Shown here in pieces: positions 10,656-22,237 of a stretch of DNA of 64,000 nt. Position numbers and translations under genes: made by a program. The DNA comes from Aphidius gifuensis (lineage: Eukaryota > Arthropoda > Insecta > Hymenoptera > Braconidae): assembly GCF_014905175.1 (NCBI RefSeq), contig NC_057790.1, positions 8,556,001 to 8,620,000 of the forward strand, read 5' to 3'. Below the pieces are notes generated by a model. The model had not been told where the DNA came from. It saw only the letters and a program-made list of their open reading frames with translations, and made no database searches. Positions within the stretch are counted from its first letter, which is position 1, and each line of letters begins with the position of its first letter.

Positions 10656-12268
10656 TTTATTATGTGTAAACATCTTCAGCGTGTTTCTACGAAAAATTCC
10701 TACGAATGCGCAAAGTGGTTAAAAATGGAGTTGAAATGGAGTTGAAAATAGTTATTGAAATAACGATTAATTCTCAAATTTAATAATGGCAATCAATAGA
10801 GATCGTCAGGGAGAAGAAAATGTTTTTAAAAAAATTTCGATATCTCGAATAGTTTTCGAGTTATAATATTTTTTAAAATTTCGATTTATCGATATCTTTC
10901 TAATGTTAATAATAATTGTTTCATAATTGATAATATAATGGAGCTAAGTAAAAAAATATAGCTAAGTAAAAAATATAGCTAAATAAAAAATATAGCTGAT
11001 TAAAAAATAAAGCTAAGTAAAAAAAATAGCTAAGTAAAAAATATAGCTAAGTTAAAAATATAGCTGGTAAAATTATGTAGATATTGTGTTTGGCTATAAA
11101 TATATAGCTAAGTAAAAAAAAAAAGCTAAGTAAAAAATATAGCTAAGTAAAAGATATAGCTGGTAAAATTATGTAGGTATTGTGTGTTTGGCTATAAATA
11201 TAGCTAAGTAAAAAATATTTCTAAGTTAAAAATATAGCTAAGTAAAAAATATATAGCTAAGTAAAAAATATAGCTGGTAAAATTATGTAGATATTGTGTG
11301 TTTGGCTATAAATATATAGCTAAGTAAAAAAAATAGCTAAGTAAAAAATAAAGCTAAGTAAAAGATATAGCTGATAAAATTATGTAGATATTGTGTGTTT
11401 GGCTATAAATATAGCTAAGTAAAAAAATTGCTAAGTTAAAAATATAGCTAAGTAAAAAATATATAAGTAGCTAAGTAAAAAATATAGCTAAGTAAAAAAC
11501 CTAGCGACCAAGTAAAATAAACTTGGATATATTCATTATTTTCGAAAAAAAAATATATATTCGTGCTTAACAATACGCGACAATCAATAATTAGCAGTTT
11601 TTCTTTAAAAAAACAAAATTTCGACTTTTTTGAAAAAAAAATGTATACATTTTAAAAATATCGATAAAATATCGACAAAAAGTAATACATGCAGCTGAAA
11701 CATTCAACTGACTAATGTTTATGAAAAAAAAAAAAAATTTTCATTGTCTATTTACAAAAAAAAGTTAATTGTAAATAAATTTCAGTCATACCTGTTAGAA
11801 TTTGAATTCAATGTCATTTTTAGATTTTTCAGGGTAAAAAGTATGTGTTTTATAGTTTAATTGAAACGAAAAACAAAATGTTATATGTTTAAAAATTTAC
11901 AAAAAAAAAACGAAAAGTAAATTTTAAAACAATTTTGATTATGTCTGTCCAAATAGATATATATTTAAATTTACTTGAGATTTTTTCCAAATATAAAATA
12001 AATTGATTTTGTATTTTCATCGAATATATATTTTTTTCACTTATAAATGACATATGTCAGATATCTCCTAATTCATTAATATTCAAAATTGCCTCATGGT
12101 AACAGTTACCGACCGCTGGATAACCTATTATACTATACATAATCTACCATTGCGCTTATTATAGTAATGGAGTCAGGCTAACATCCGTCACAGGATATGA
12201 CGCTCTTTTTTTGGTTTTTTCATTTCACTCTTACTGGCACCCGCGCCTAAAGATGTTTACACATCAAA
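10656..12268. mobile_element. 1.6 kb insertion with a satellite core
   Basis: Short inverted ends (ATGTGTAAACATCTT left, AAGATGTTTACACATC right) bracket a segment flanked on both sides by the GATCAGG repeat. The interior holds the satellite at 10,925-11,515 and AT-rich filler. The boundaries are approximate and no protein is encoded. Confidence 0.45.
10925..11515 (+). repeat. AGCTAAGTAAAAAATAT satellite
   Basis: A 17-base unit, TATAGCTAAGTAAAAAA, is repeated dozens of times. A higher-order block, AATTATGTAGATATTGTGTG plus TTTGGCTATAAATA, recurs about every 110 bases. The same unit in the opposite orientation lies at 25,470-25,740. Confidence 0.85.
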
Positions 12269-12279
12269 AAAATCCAGCC

Positions 12280-12800
12280 TTGATCAGGATGTAATAGAGT
12301 TACTTGAATAGGGATAGCCTTACGATATCCTGATCAGGCCTGGATCAGTATTCAGGCTATCCTGGGTATTTAAAAAAAATAAATTATGGTTATCCTGATC
12401 TAAAATGGATCAGGCAAATGGCATTAAAAAAATAAATTGTCTGATAATTTTTACTCGATTAAAACAGGATCGAGATTGGATCAAGATGTCCCTGTTAAAA
12501 TAAGCCAAGGTTATCCTGATGCTATCCGGATCAGGCAACTTCTATTTTAAAAAATTAATTATGTGATAATTCTTACTTGATCAAGTCTGGATCCGGATTG
12601 GATTAAAATGTCCCTGTTAAAGATAAGTTAAGTCTATCCTGATCTAGAATGGATCAGTTTGTAATGAAGATACATGAATAGGGATATCCCTATTGTATCC
12701 TTATCCAGATTGGATCAGGATGTGGTAAGGATGCCTGAATAAGGATAACGATGAGGATGTGGTAAGGTTATCCTGAACAAATTTCTACTCGGGACAGTAC
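12280..12800. repeat. GATCAGG repeat, right part
   Basis: Repeated ATCCTGATC, TGGATCAGG and AGGGATA blocks. It ends AAATTTCTACTCGGGACAG, close to the CCCGAGTGGAAATT end of the GGATCC element, which suggests one superfamily with two satellite variants. Confidence 0.55.
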
Positions 12801-12943
12801 TATGATATTCTTTATTATTGGATATTTATAATTAACATTTTGATGATAATTAATTATTATTGGAAGCAATTTACTGTACTTTGACAACTCATTTTACAAT
12901 ATTTAGGGTTTTAAACATAAAAAAACAATTAAAAGAAATAGAC

Positions 12944-13920
12944 GGTAAGACAGAGGCAAAAACAGGATGTGACACTGAATTGAACGAAATATCTTTTAAA
13001 TGGTAGTCTTTAGGACCCAGAACACGTTGCACCTATTTCCAATCATTTTTATTGTCTGCCGTCCACAGGTAAGCCAGGTAAAAAATCGATAATTTATATG
13101 ACTCTGAATTGATTGGAATTTGTTTAATACTTTTAGCTTTATTATATTAAGTTAATTTTAAAATTCCAATCAAATAAGTTATCATCCGGCCGAGATATTA
13201 ATTTTTGAAAATTGAAAAAAACATGGATTATAGCGTAACTCTAAACTGATTGGCGAGCTAGGTTAATTTTCTTTAATGTATTTTAAATATAAAAAAAAAA
13301 ATTCCAATCAAAAAAAAAATCATTAAAAGGGTTAAAAAAATTATTCAAAATTAAATTGAATTGTAGAGTAATGCAGGGGCTGAGCGTGAAAATAATAGAG
13401 TGGTGGGGAGTTTGGCAGTCAGCTTGGAGTTTATATTAGAAGAGGACAACTATAGAGAAAAAAAAGATAAAAAACTCCCATCACTCTATTATTTTTACGC
13501 CCCTCTGTATTCCCCATACCGCTCAGCCCCCGCATTGCTCGACAATTCAATTTAATTTTTAATAATTTTTATTTTAATGATTTTTTTTGATTGGATTTTA
13601 TATTTAAAATACTTAATTAAAATTATTTAATCAGTTTACGCTATAATTCATGTTTTTTCAATTTTCAAAATTAATATCTCGGCCGATGATAACTTATTTG
13701 ATTGGAATTTTAAAATTAACAATATAATAAACTAAAAAGTATTAAACACCAACAATTCAGAGTCATATAAATTATCGATTTTTTACCTGGCTTACCTGTG
13801 GACGGCAGACAATAAAAATGATTGGAAATAGGTGCAACGTGTTCTGGGTCCTAAAGACTACCATTTAAAAGATATTTCGTTCAATTCAGTGTCACATCCT
13901 GTTTTTGCCTCTGTCTTACG
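12944..13920. repeat. Near-perfect 1 kb inverted repeat
   Basis: From GTAAGACAGAGGCAAAAACA on the left, the arms match base for base for about 200 bases and then with small indels to about 430 bases, around a loop of some 60-100 bases near 13,430. A transcript would fold into a long hairpin. Both arms carry CCGTCCACAGGTAAGCCAGG, which looks like a splice donor but has no coding frame around it. The short frame at 13,832-14,047 is a chance product of the arm. Confidence 0.85.
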
Positions 13921-15269
13921 GACTAAAAGCAGTATAAATTTTAGTTTCAATTGTAATTACACAGTTAATGCAAAAATGCTTGGGTACTTCTTAAAGGGGA
14001 AATTTAATATCTGTTCTCCTATAAAATATTTATCAATACATTTATAAAAACAATACTTGGTGAGATATCCCGTATGGATTAAAAAAAACTTTTGTAAAGA
14101 GAAATTTTATATTTTTCCGTCTATTTTGCTATTCAAGTCAATATTTGAGCTTATTTCTGAAAAAATATAAAATTATATCTTGTCATAATGTGTTATTAAC
14201 TAGTCCAATTACTATTGAAAACATATTGAACTTATAGTTTAGCTGTTACATGAGTTGTGATTTTGTTGAAATATTCGTAATAAAATTATAATTTAATAGT
14301 TATCGAACAAATACTGAAAAATTGTAGACAAATGAAAAAAAATCTAAAAAATTTATACCATCCCATATAATTTAAATTTAAAAAATTAATTGTTTTTTAA
14401 TATATATTGTACTAATAGAATTTTTCATATCCTGTATATGAAATTCTCACACTGAGAAAAAAAATTGCTACAGTTTAGCAAATTTTTTCTTGGAACTTTT
14501 TTGTCTTCAGTTGAAAAAAAAAATAATTAATTTGAGAAAAAATGTCTTGTTTTGAGAAAATATTTTTTTTCAATTTGAGACAAATTATTTTTTTTTTTTA
14601 AAAATATAGAATTAATTTAAGAAAACTTGTGATAAACTTAAGGATATTTTGTCTTTTGATTTGAGGAAAAATTTGAAAAAAAAAATGACATATACCTCAA
14701 TTTGAAAGACAAGTCATTCGATTTAAGGCAACAAGCGTTCAAGTTGAGAGAAAATTTGCTAAAATGAAATGACATAACCCTCAATTTGAAAGAAGAGTCA
14801 TTCAATTTAAAGCAACGAGCGATCAAGTTGAGAGAAAATTTGCTAAAATTGAATGACATAACCCTCAATTCAAAACAGTATTGATTTTTTTTATGTAAAA
14901 TATTTGTTAATTAAAATCACTTGACAATTAAATCAAAGCAACAAACAATCAATTTGAGAAAAAATTTGCTAAAATAAAATGACATATACCTTAATTTGAA
15001 AGACGAGTCATTCAATTGGAAGCAGCGAGCGATCAAGTTGAGAGAAAATTTGCTAAAATAAAATCAAAATTTGCTCTATTTATATCATTATTCACTCAAC
15101 TTAAATACGTTTTTTTCTCAACTTGAATGATTTTTGTCTCAACTTAAATTAGGAAATAATCAAAAGTTGAAAAAATACATTTTTTAATTAAAAAAAAAAA
15201 AAAAATTATTATTTCTCGCTCACTGAGAACTTCCTTTTTTTTTTCATAGTTTTCTTTTTTGTAAATTAA

Positions 15270-15365
15270 TTTTTGGTCCCGAGCGCGATTCGAACCTATC
15301 TCCCTATAAAAACCTATCTAAACCTATATTCCAAACGCCAGTGTGTTATCCCCTAAGCTATCGCA
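15270..15365 (-). other. tRNA-like module in the left palindrome arm
   Basis: On the minus strand: GCGATAGCTTAGGGGATAAC (A-box-like), a spacer with repeated ATAGGTTTAGATAGG, then ATAGGTTCGAATCGCGCTCG (B-box-like) and an A-rich tail. About 95 bases, too long for an ordinary tRNA; best read as a tRNA-derived SINE head. Confidence 0.45.
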
Positions 15366-15844
15366 CGTTAACTTGAAAGACAGAAAATTTTCATCCTCAT
15401 TAAGAATGACCTTCTTTCACATATATTATTTATTTAATATATAATAAACTTGACGTCTTATAATACATTTATTTGAATAAAGTTTATTTTATATTTTTTT
15501 TTTAGACAAATAACAAAAAAAAGTTAAGTGGTGATGTAATTTAATTTATTATAAAATACATACTCTAATTTGAATAAGTTAACAAAGTCAATCATATTTT
15601 TTTTTTCTTTACTACATAGATATATAGATTCAACTTATTTCAATTAGAGTATGTATTTTATAATAAATTAAATTACATCACCACTTAACTTTTTTTTGTT
15701 ATTTGTCTAAAAAAAAAAAAATAAAATAAACTTTATTCAAATAAATGTATTATAAGACGTCAAGTTTATTATACATTAAATAAATAATATATGTGAAAGA
15801 AGGTCATTCTTAATGAGGATGAAAATTTTCTGTCTTTCAAGTTA

Positions 15845-15938
15845 ACGTGCGATGGCTTAGGGGATAACACACTGGCATTTGGAATATAGGTTTAGATAGG
15901 TTTTTAGGGAGATAGGTTCGAATCGCGCTCGGGACCAA
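15845..15938 (+). other. tRNA-like module in the right palindrome arm
   Basis: Mirror copy of the 15,270-15,365 module (GCGATGGCTTAGGGGATAAC ... GGTTCGAATCGCGCTCGGGA). Its presence in both arms shows that it was in the unit before the arms were duplicated in inverted order. Confidence 0.45.
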
Positions 15939-16956
15939 AAATTAATTTACAAAAAAAAGAAAAAACTATGATACAAAAAAAAAAACGGAGTGAAGTTCTC
16001 AGTGAGCGAGAAATAATAATTTTTTTTAATTAAAAATGTATTTTTCAACATTACATTAAGTTGAGACAAAATCATTCAAGTTGAAAACGTATTTAATGAT
16101 GAATAATGATATAAGCAGAATAGAACTCGACGATACTTTCGCCTTGACAATATTTTCAAAGGGTAATAAAACTGTTTGTTAAGTGACAGTCAGCAAATAT
16201 TTTACATAAAAAAAATACTGTTAATTGAGGTATGTCATTCAATACAGCATTTTCTCTCAAGCAATTGAATGATTGCAAATGACATTTCATTTTAAAAATT
16301 TTTCTCAAATTGATCGTTTGTTGCTTTAATTAAATTCTCAAGTTATTTTAATTAATAAATATTTTACATAAAAAAAATCAATATTGTTTTGAATTGAGGG
16401 TTATGTCATTCAATTTTAGCAAATTTTCTCTCAACTTGAACGCTTGTTGCCTCAAATCGAATGACTTGTCTTTCAAATTGAGGTATATGTCATTTTTTTT
16501 TTGCAAATTTTTCCTCAAATCAAAAGACAAAATATCCTTAAGTTTATCACAAGTTTTCTTAAATTAATTCTATATTTTAAAAAAAAAAAAATAATTTGTC
16601 TCAAATTGAAAAAAAATATTTTCTCAAAACAAGACATTTTTTCTCAAATTAATTATTTTTTTTTTCAACTTAAGACAAAAAAGTTCCAAGAAAAAATTTG
16701 CTAATATGAAGAAAATTTTTTTTCAATAACAGCAATTTTTTTTCTCAGTGCATATACTGCATATGAAATTTTCATATACAATATATGAATTTTTCATATA
16801 CTAGCTTTGAGCTGAAAAATTCAAAGTATATGATTTTTTCATATGCTAGTATATGAAATTTTCATATACAGTAAATGAAATTCTCATATACTAGCAGATT
16901 TGGTGCAACTTTCATATACTGTATATGAAAATTTCATATATTTTTCTCTCCGTGTA

Positions 16957-18033
16957 GTAGATTGTTTGTCTTGTTGAATACTCAGATTTTAGGGGGTGGG
17001 AGACAAAAAAAAATTTTTTTTTTTTTCTTTGAAACGGTCTATTATACATGTAAAGTCGGGCCAACGTTGGGCTGACGGAATTTTTCTACCAGGGTCTTTA
17101 TGTTTTTTATTATGGAAACTCCGGGTGGGTTCTTGAGATCTACGGTTTTACTCAATGAGATATATTTTAGATTGGCTCGCGTCTCTCTATATGAACAACT
17201 GAAAATATTGTTAAGTTGCTTTCGTTACTTGACATGATTTGCTCTTTAAAATTAAATATAATCAATTTATATATATAATATCCAATATTACTAATTATTG
17301 CATTCCGATACCAATAATTAACAACAATTACGTCTGGTGGATCCGTCTCAGAATTTTTCTCTTCCAATGCATGCAATCGATCTATTTAAACCGCAAACCT
17401 GCAGCTGATCAAACTTGGGATTATAAAATATATGATTCTGATAAAATCTATTCCATGAATAAATTATAGCTTAGAACTCATGTAGATACATTACTAGCGT
17501 ATTGTTGCATGCACACGCTTAATAATAATAATTTTCACTGTAAGTATCAGTATTAATCATCTATTTCATAATTACAAAAACGATGAATCCTTTAGGTAAC
17601 ATATTTTTTATCCGAGTCTTGTTTGACGTTGAAAAAGAATGATATATTATTTTTATTTATAATTTGTGCTTGAATACGAAGTTTTTTTTAGTATTGAACG
17701 TCATCCGGTTACGTACAGTTAGGAAACAAAGTTTGTTAGCTGAAAAGGGTGTGAAAGTTATTTCAAATAAATTTTAATAATATTTTGCAGATAGTATAAA
17801 TATGGATTATTTACGGAATAACAGAGTTCACTCATCGATTGAGCAGGGATCTTTACCAATTCATTCATTCTTATTGGACGATATCGACATCGAGCGACAA
17901 AAGAAATTGCAAAAAGTACACTAAGAAAAAAATCTCCAACAAACATTGTCGAGGAACTCGATAAAATATATCACGCTTATTGACAAACAATAAGGGCAAA
18001 GTTGATTTCTGTCTATATGATTAACGCTAATTC
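16957..18033. other. Largely unique AT-rich sequence
   Basis: Apart from a fragment near 17,060-17,100 (ACCAGGGTC, an end of the CCCTGG family) I see no repeat, and no frame with splice support. A minus-strand frame at 17,167-17,376 (start MHALEEKNSETDPPDVIVVN) and an overlapping plus frame are unrecognised and probably chance. Confidence 0.4.
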
Positions 18034-19058
18034 TACACTGAGAAAAAAAAACCTCAAAAATTGTTGTGAGAGCACAACAAACTAGATGCGAAATCCTATC
18101 CTGTCGCTTTTTGTTGTGCTGCAACAAAAATTGTCCATCGTTCAACAAAATTTGTTGTGCTACAACAAATTTTATTGTATCGTTGAACAAATTTTATTTA
18201 GCTGCACAACAATTTTTACCATCCAATAATATTTGTTGTGTTGCTTAATAATATTTGTTCGGCTGCTCAATAAATATTGTCCAGTTTCAAGGCAAATATT
18301 ACCGTGCTGCACAACAATTTGATTTTCCGGTGTTATCGGTAAGACTCGGTCTTGTTCGTGTGCCTCGGTATATCTACATGGCATTGTGTGGAATTTTCTA
18401 AGTCAGTCTAAGTTAGTGGTCTTCGATTCTTGAAAAAAGTATCGGAATCGGAGTATCGATACTTTTTTTTTTAAGAATCGGAAAATCGATGCATCGGCCA
18501 AAAATAGTACTCGATACTTGAGTATCGAGTACTTTTTTTTTTTTTTTTTCGAATGAATTATCATCTGATTATAATATTTTTATTTTTTTTTAACTACCGT
18601 GGTGGCACCAGTACTCGGACACACCCTAGTAGTCGGACACTTGGCTGTTATTCAGTAATTATGCCGATAGTTTTTATTTTAAAATTCAAACAATTTTTTA
18701 AAATATTTCTACGTCTCATATTCTTCAATTTGAACAGACGGTTTTTTTTTTATAAATAATAGAAATATTTTTAAATAAATATTAAAAGTAGAATAAAATT
18801 ATGTGACACTCAAACAGCTTCAGAGGGCACTGTGAGTAGTCGTCGTCGAGTGATTGCTACTAATTAAACCATCAATTTATGCGTCTATCAAATATAATTA
18901 ATTTTTGTGTTTGATACCAATTTCCGTAAAAATGTTTGAATTTTCCGATTAGATAAAAAAAAATTTTTGATAAAAATTTTATAAATATAAATAATAAAGT
19001 CCGACTACTGGGGTCCTTTTATTTCATCAAATTTTATCTGGGACCAGTATCCGGACCA

Positions 19059-22000
19059 AGAAGACTAGAGACCAGGAGAGTAAACTTCGGTGGTGGGGGT
19101 AGCTTTAGATGGGACCATATACGTCGGGATCCAGCTAGAGCCACTTTACCTTACCAAACAGAAATTCGGCTAATTGATCGGTCTTTTCCGGGCTTTCCGA
19201 ACTTGAAACAATCAAATATGTGGATTTTGTAGTAGTGTGTCTGTCAAAATAATACAACATAACCCAACGACAACTGACAGTCTCAATCAACAATTTTTCT
19301 CTCGTGGTTTAGTTGATTATTTATAAATTAAATATTACAAAAAAAAACTCGGGGGGAAGGCTTGTTACATCAGGAAATACTATAATTTATACCAAAAGCC
19401 AAAGCGATTTTACTCTTCTTAGCTGTGTTGTTTACCCTGATTTGAAAGTAAAAATAACTCATGGTCAGAGCCGGGAAGTTCGTCTGTTATTTCAGCTTGC
19501 CGTAAATACCATGGCAACATGGTGAAATATAGTTTTAAAAAAAGACGATCTGAAAAACATCTTCCTCGTACATGGAAAAAATGGCCTCAAAAAATGGCCT
19601 TTTTTTTTTGGCCTCTTAAAAATAGCCCTTTAAAATGGCCTTCCCTAGCGGAACACTCAACAACAGTTTGATAGCGACTTGTTAATGACATGGGCGCTTA
19701 TTCAATAGCAAATTAATAGCAAGTCAATAGCAAAAAGAATTATGGATTACAAAGGCTCTACATTACACTAAACATATTAAATTGATCTACATAAATTAAG
19801 GAAAAAATTAACAATGTTCCTATCATATTATTATAGCGTGATTCGATGTCATTTCTCAATAATGATAGCGAAGAATGATGTTAAATTTTTTTAGGTTATG
19901 TCCGAGCTGTCATTCGTTGTTGTCTGAGTTTTGGTAATTTATGGAAACTTACCGCGAGAATGGAATGACATGAAACATCCACTCAATAGCTAGTCAATAG
20001 CTAGTTAATAGCAAAAAAAAAAAAGTACAAAATACGATATTTAACATTGCTATTGTTTAATTGTTTATTTTATTGTTTTTTTAAAAGTTTTTAACAACAA
20101 TACATAAAATTAAAAAAAAAAAAAATTTTTTTTTTCGTTTAAATTCGTCCAACATCTAGTCAATAGCAAGTCAACAGCAGATCAATAGCAAATTCGTAGC
20201 AACTCAATAGCTAGTCAATAGCTAGTTAATAGCAAAAAAAAAAAAGTACAAAATACGATATTTATCATTGTTATTGTTTAATTGTTTATTATATTGTTTA
20301 TTATATTGTTTTTTTAAAAGTTTTCAACAACAATACATAAAATTTAAAAAAACAAAAAATTTTTTTCTTTCGTTTAAATTCGTCCAACATCTAGTCAATA
20401 GCAAGTCAACAGCAGATCAATAGCAAATTCGTAGCAACTCAATAGCTAGTCAATAGCTAGTCAATAGCAAAAAAAAAAAAGTACAAAATACGATATTTAT
20501 CATTGTTATTGTTTATTGTTGTTGTTTAATTGTTTATTATATTGTTTTTTTGAAAGTTTTCACAACAATACATAAAATTAAAAAAAAAAAAAATTTTTTT
20601 TTTCGTTTAAATTCGTCCAACATCTAGTCAATAGCAAGTCAACAGCAGATCAATAGTTCTAGTAATTAATAGCTAGTCAATATAAAAAAAAGTACAAAAT
20701 ACGATATTTATCATTGTTATTGTTTATTGTTGTTGTTCAATTGTTTATTATATTGTTTTTTTGAAAGTTTTCACAACAATACATAAAATTAAAAATTTTT
20801 TCGTTATTCGTCCAACATCTGTCAATAAGTCAACAGCATCAATAGCAAATTCGTAGCACTCAATAGCTAGTCAATAGCTGTCAATCAAAAAAACAAAATA
20901 CGATATTTATCATTGTTATTGTTTGTTGTTGTTAATTAATTGTTTATTATAATAAAGAACAATACATAAAATTAAAATTTTTCAATTCGTCAATATCTAA
21001 TACAGTGTCAACAGCAGAATATAATTTCACTCAATAGCTAGTCAATAGTTAATAAAAAAAGTACAAAATACGATATTTATAATTGTTATTGTTTAATTGT
21101 TCATTATATTGTTTTTTTAAAAGTTTTCAACAACAATACATAAAATTTAAAAAAACAAAAATTTTTTTTTTTTTTAATTTTATGTATTGTTGTTGAAAAC
21201 TTTTAAAAAAACAATATAATAAACAATTAAACAACAACAATAAACAATAACAATGATAAATATCGTATTTTGTACTTTTTTTTTTTTTGCTATTGACTAG
21301 CTATTGACTAGCTATTGAGTTTCTACGAATTTGCTATTGATCTGCTGTTGACTTGCTATTGACTAGATGTTGGACGAATTTAAACGAAAAAAAAAATTTT
21401 TTTTTTTTTTAATTTTATGTATTGTTGTTGAAAACTTTAAAAAAAACAATATAATAAACAATTAAACAATAACAATGATAAATATCGTATTTTGTACTTT
21501 TTTTTTTTTGCTATTAACTAGCTATTGACTAGCTATTGAGTTGCTACGAATTTGCTATTGATCTGCTGTTGACTTGCTATTGACTAGATGTTGGACGAAT
21601 TTAAACGAAAAAAAAAATTTTTTTTTTTTTTAATTTTATGTATTGTTGTTAAAAACTTTTAAAAAAACAATAAAATAAACAATTAAACAATAGCAATGTT
21701 AAATATCGTATTTTGTACTTTTTTTTTTTTGCTATTAACTAGCTATTGACTAGCTATTGAGTGGATGTTTCATGTCATTCCATTCTCGCGGTAAGTTTCC
21801 ATAAATTACCAAAACTCAGACAACAACGAATGACAGCTCGGACATAACCTAAAAAAATTTAACATCATTCTTCGCTATCATTATTGAGAAATGACATCGA
21901 ATCACGCTATAATAATATGATAGGAACATTGTTAATTTTTTCCTTAATTTATGTAGATCAATTTAATATGTTTAGTGTAATGTAGAGCCTTTGTAATCCA

Positions 22001-22237
22001 TAATTCTTTTTGCTATTGACTTGCTATTAATTTGCTATTGAATAAGCGCCCATGTCATTAATGACTCTTCCGCTAGGGTTATATTTTTGGCCTCTTAAAA
22101 ATGGCCTTAAAAAATGGCCTTATTTTTTTTTTTGGCTTCTTAAAAATGGCTTAAAAAAATGGCCTTACGTTTTTGGCCTCTTTTGGCCATTTTTTGAGGC
22201 CATTTCCGAAGTTTACTCTCCTGGTCTCTAGTCTTCT
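19059..22237. mobile_element. Nest levels 4-5: AGAAGACTAGAGACCAGG ends and ATGGCC palindromes
   Basis: The TIRs read AGAAGACTAGAGACCAGGAG and continue AGTAAACTTCGG on both sides. On the right, the TIR runs straight into ATGGCCTCAAAAAATGGCC blocks (22,080-22,205). On the left, about 500 extra bases separate the same two parts (19,090-19,573), so the left arm has its own insertion. No coding frame with support was found in that 500-base piece. Confidence 0.7.
19643..22078. mobile_element. Nest level 6: 2.4 kb palindrome, CCCTAGCGGAA ends
   Basis: The ends CCCTAGCGGAA mirror each other. The arms continue with GACATGGGCGCTTATTCAAT and AGCAAATTAATAGCAAGTCA, mirrored about 21,165. Each arm carries tandem units of some 230 bases (CAATAGCTAGTCAATAGC, AAATACGATATTTATCATTG, GTCCAACATCTAGTCAATAG); about six in the left arm and three in the right, so the arms are unequal. 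Units at 20,650-21,060 are decayed. Confidence 0.8.

Larger units (their letters stand above)
14450..16750. mobile_element. 2.3 kb palindromic element, CACTGAGAAAAAAAATTGC ends
   Basis: It starts CACTGAGAAAAAAAATTGC and ends with its complement; comparison with the uninterrupted copy at 2,800-3,870 shows the exact insertion site, with CA duplicated. The two arms of about 1.1 kb mirror each other around 15,620. The left arm holds about three tandem units of some 80 bases (CAATTTGAAAGACAAGTCAT, GTTGAGAGAAAATTTGCTAA). Each arm carries one tRNA-like module. No protein is encoded. Confidence 0.8.
14060..16954 (-). mobile_element. ATATGAAA-rich element, copy 2, reversed, with a 2.3 kb insertion
   Basis: Read on the minus strand from 16,954, it repeats the 2,800-3,870 element: CACGGAGAGAAAAATATATG, AAAGTTGCACCAAATCTGC, AGCTCAAAGCTAGTATATG, then after the insertion AATTCTATTAGTACAATATA and downstream AT-rich sequence. 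It is TA-flanked at the 16,955 end. The far end is not defined. Confidence 0.6.

Noticed and set aside
13832..14047. 71-residue plus-strand frame with plausible wording
   Set aside because: Produced by the right arm of the 12.9-13.9 kb inverted repeat; the left arm gives a similar frame on the other strand.
17167..17469. Opposed short frames on both strands
   Set aside because: No initiation, splice or family evidence; the region is AT-rich and open by chance.
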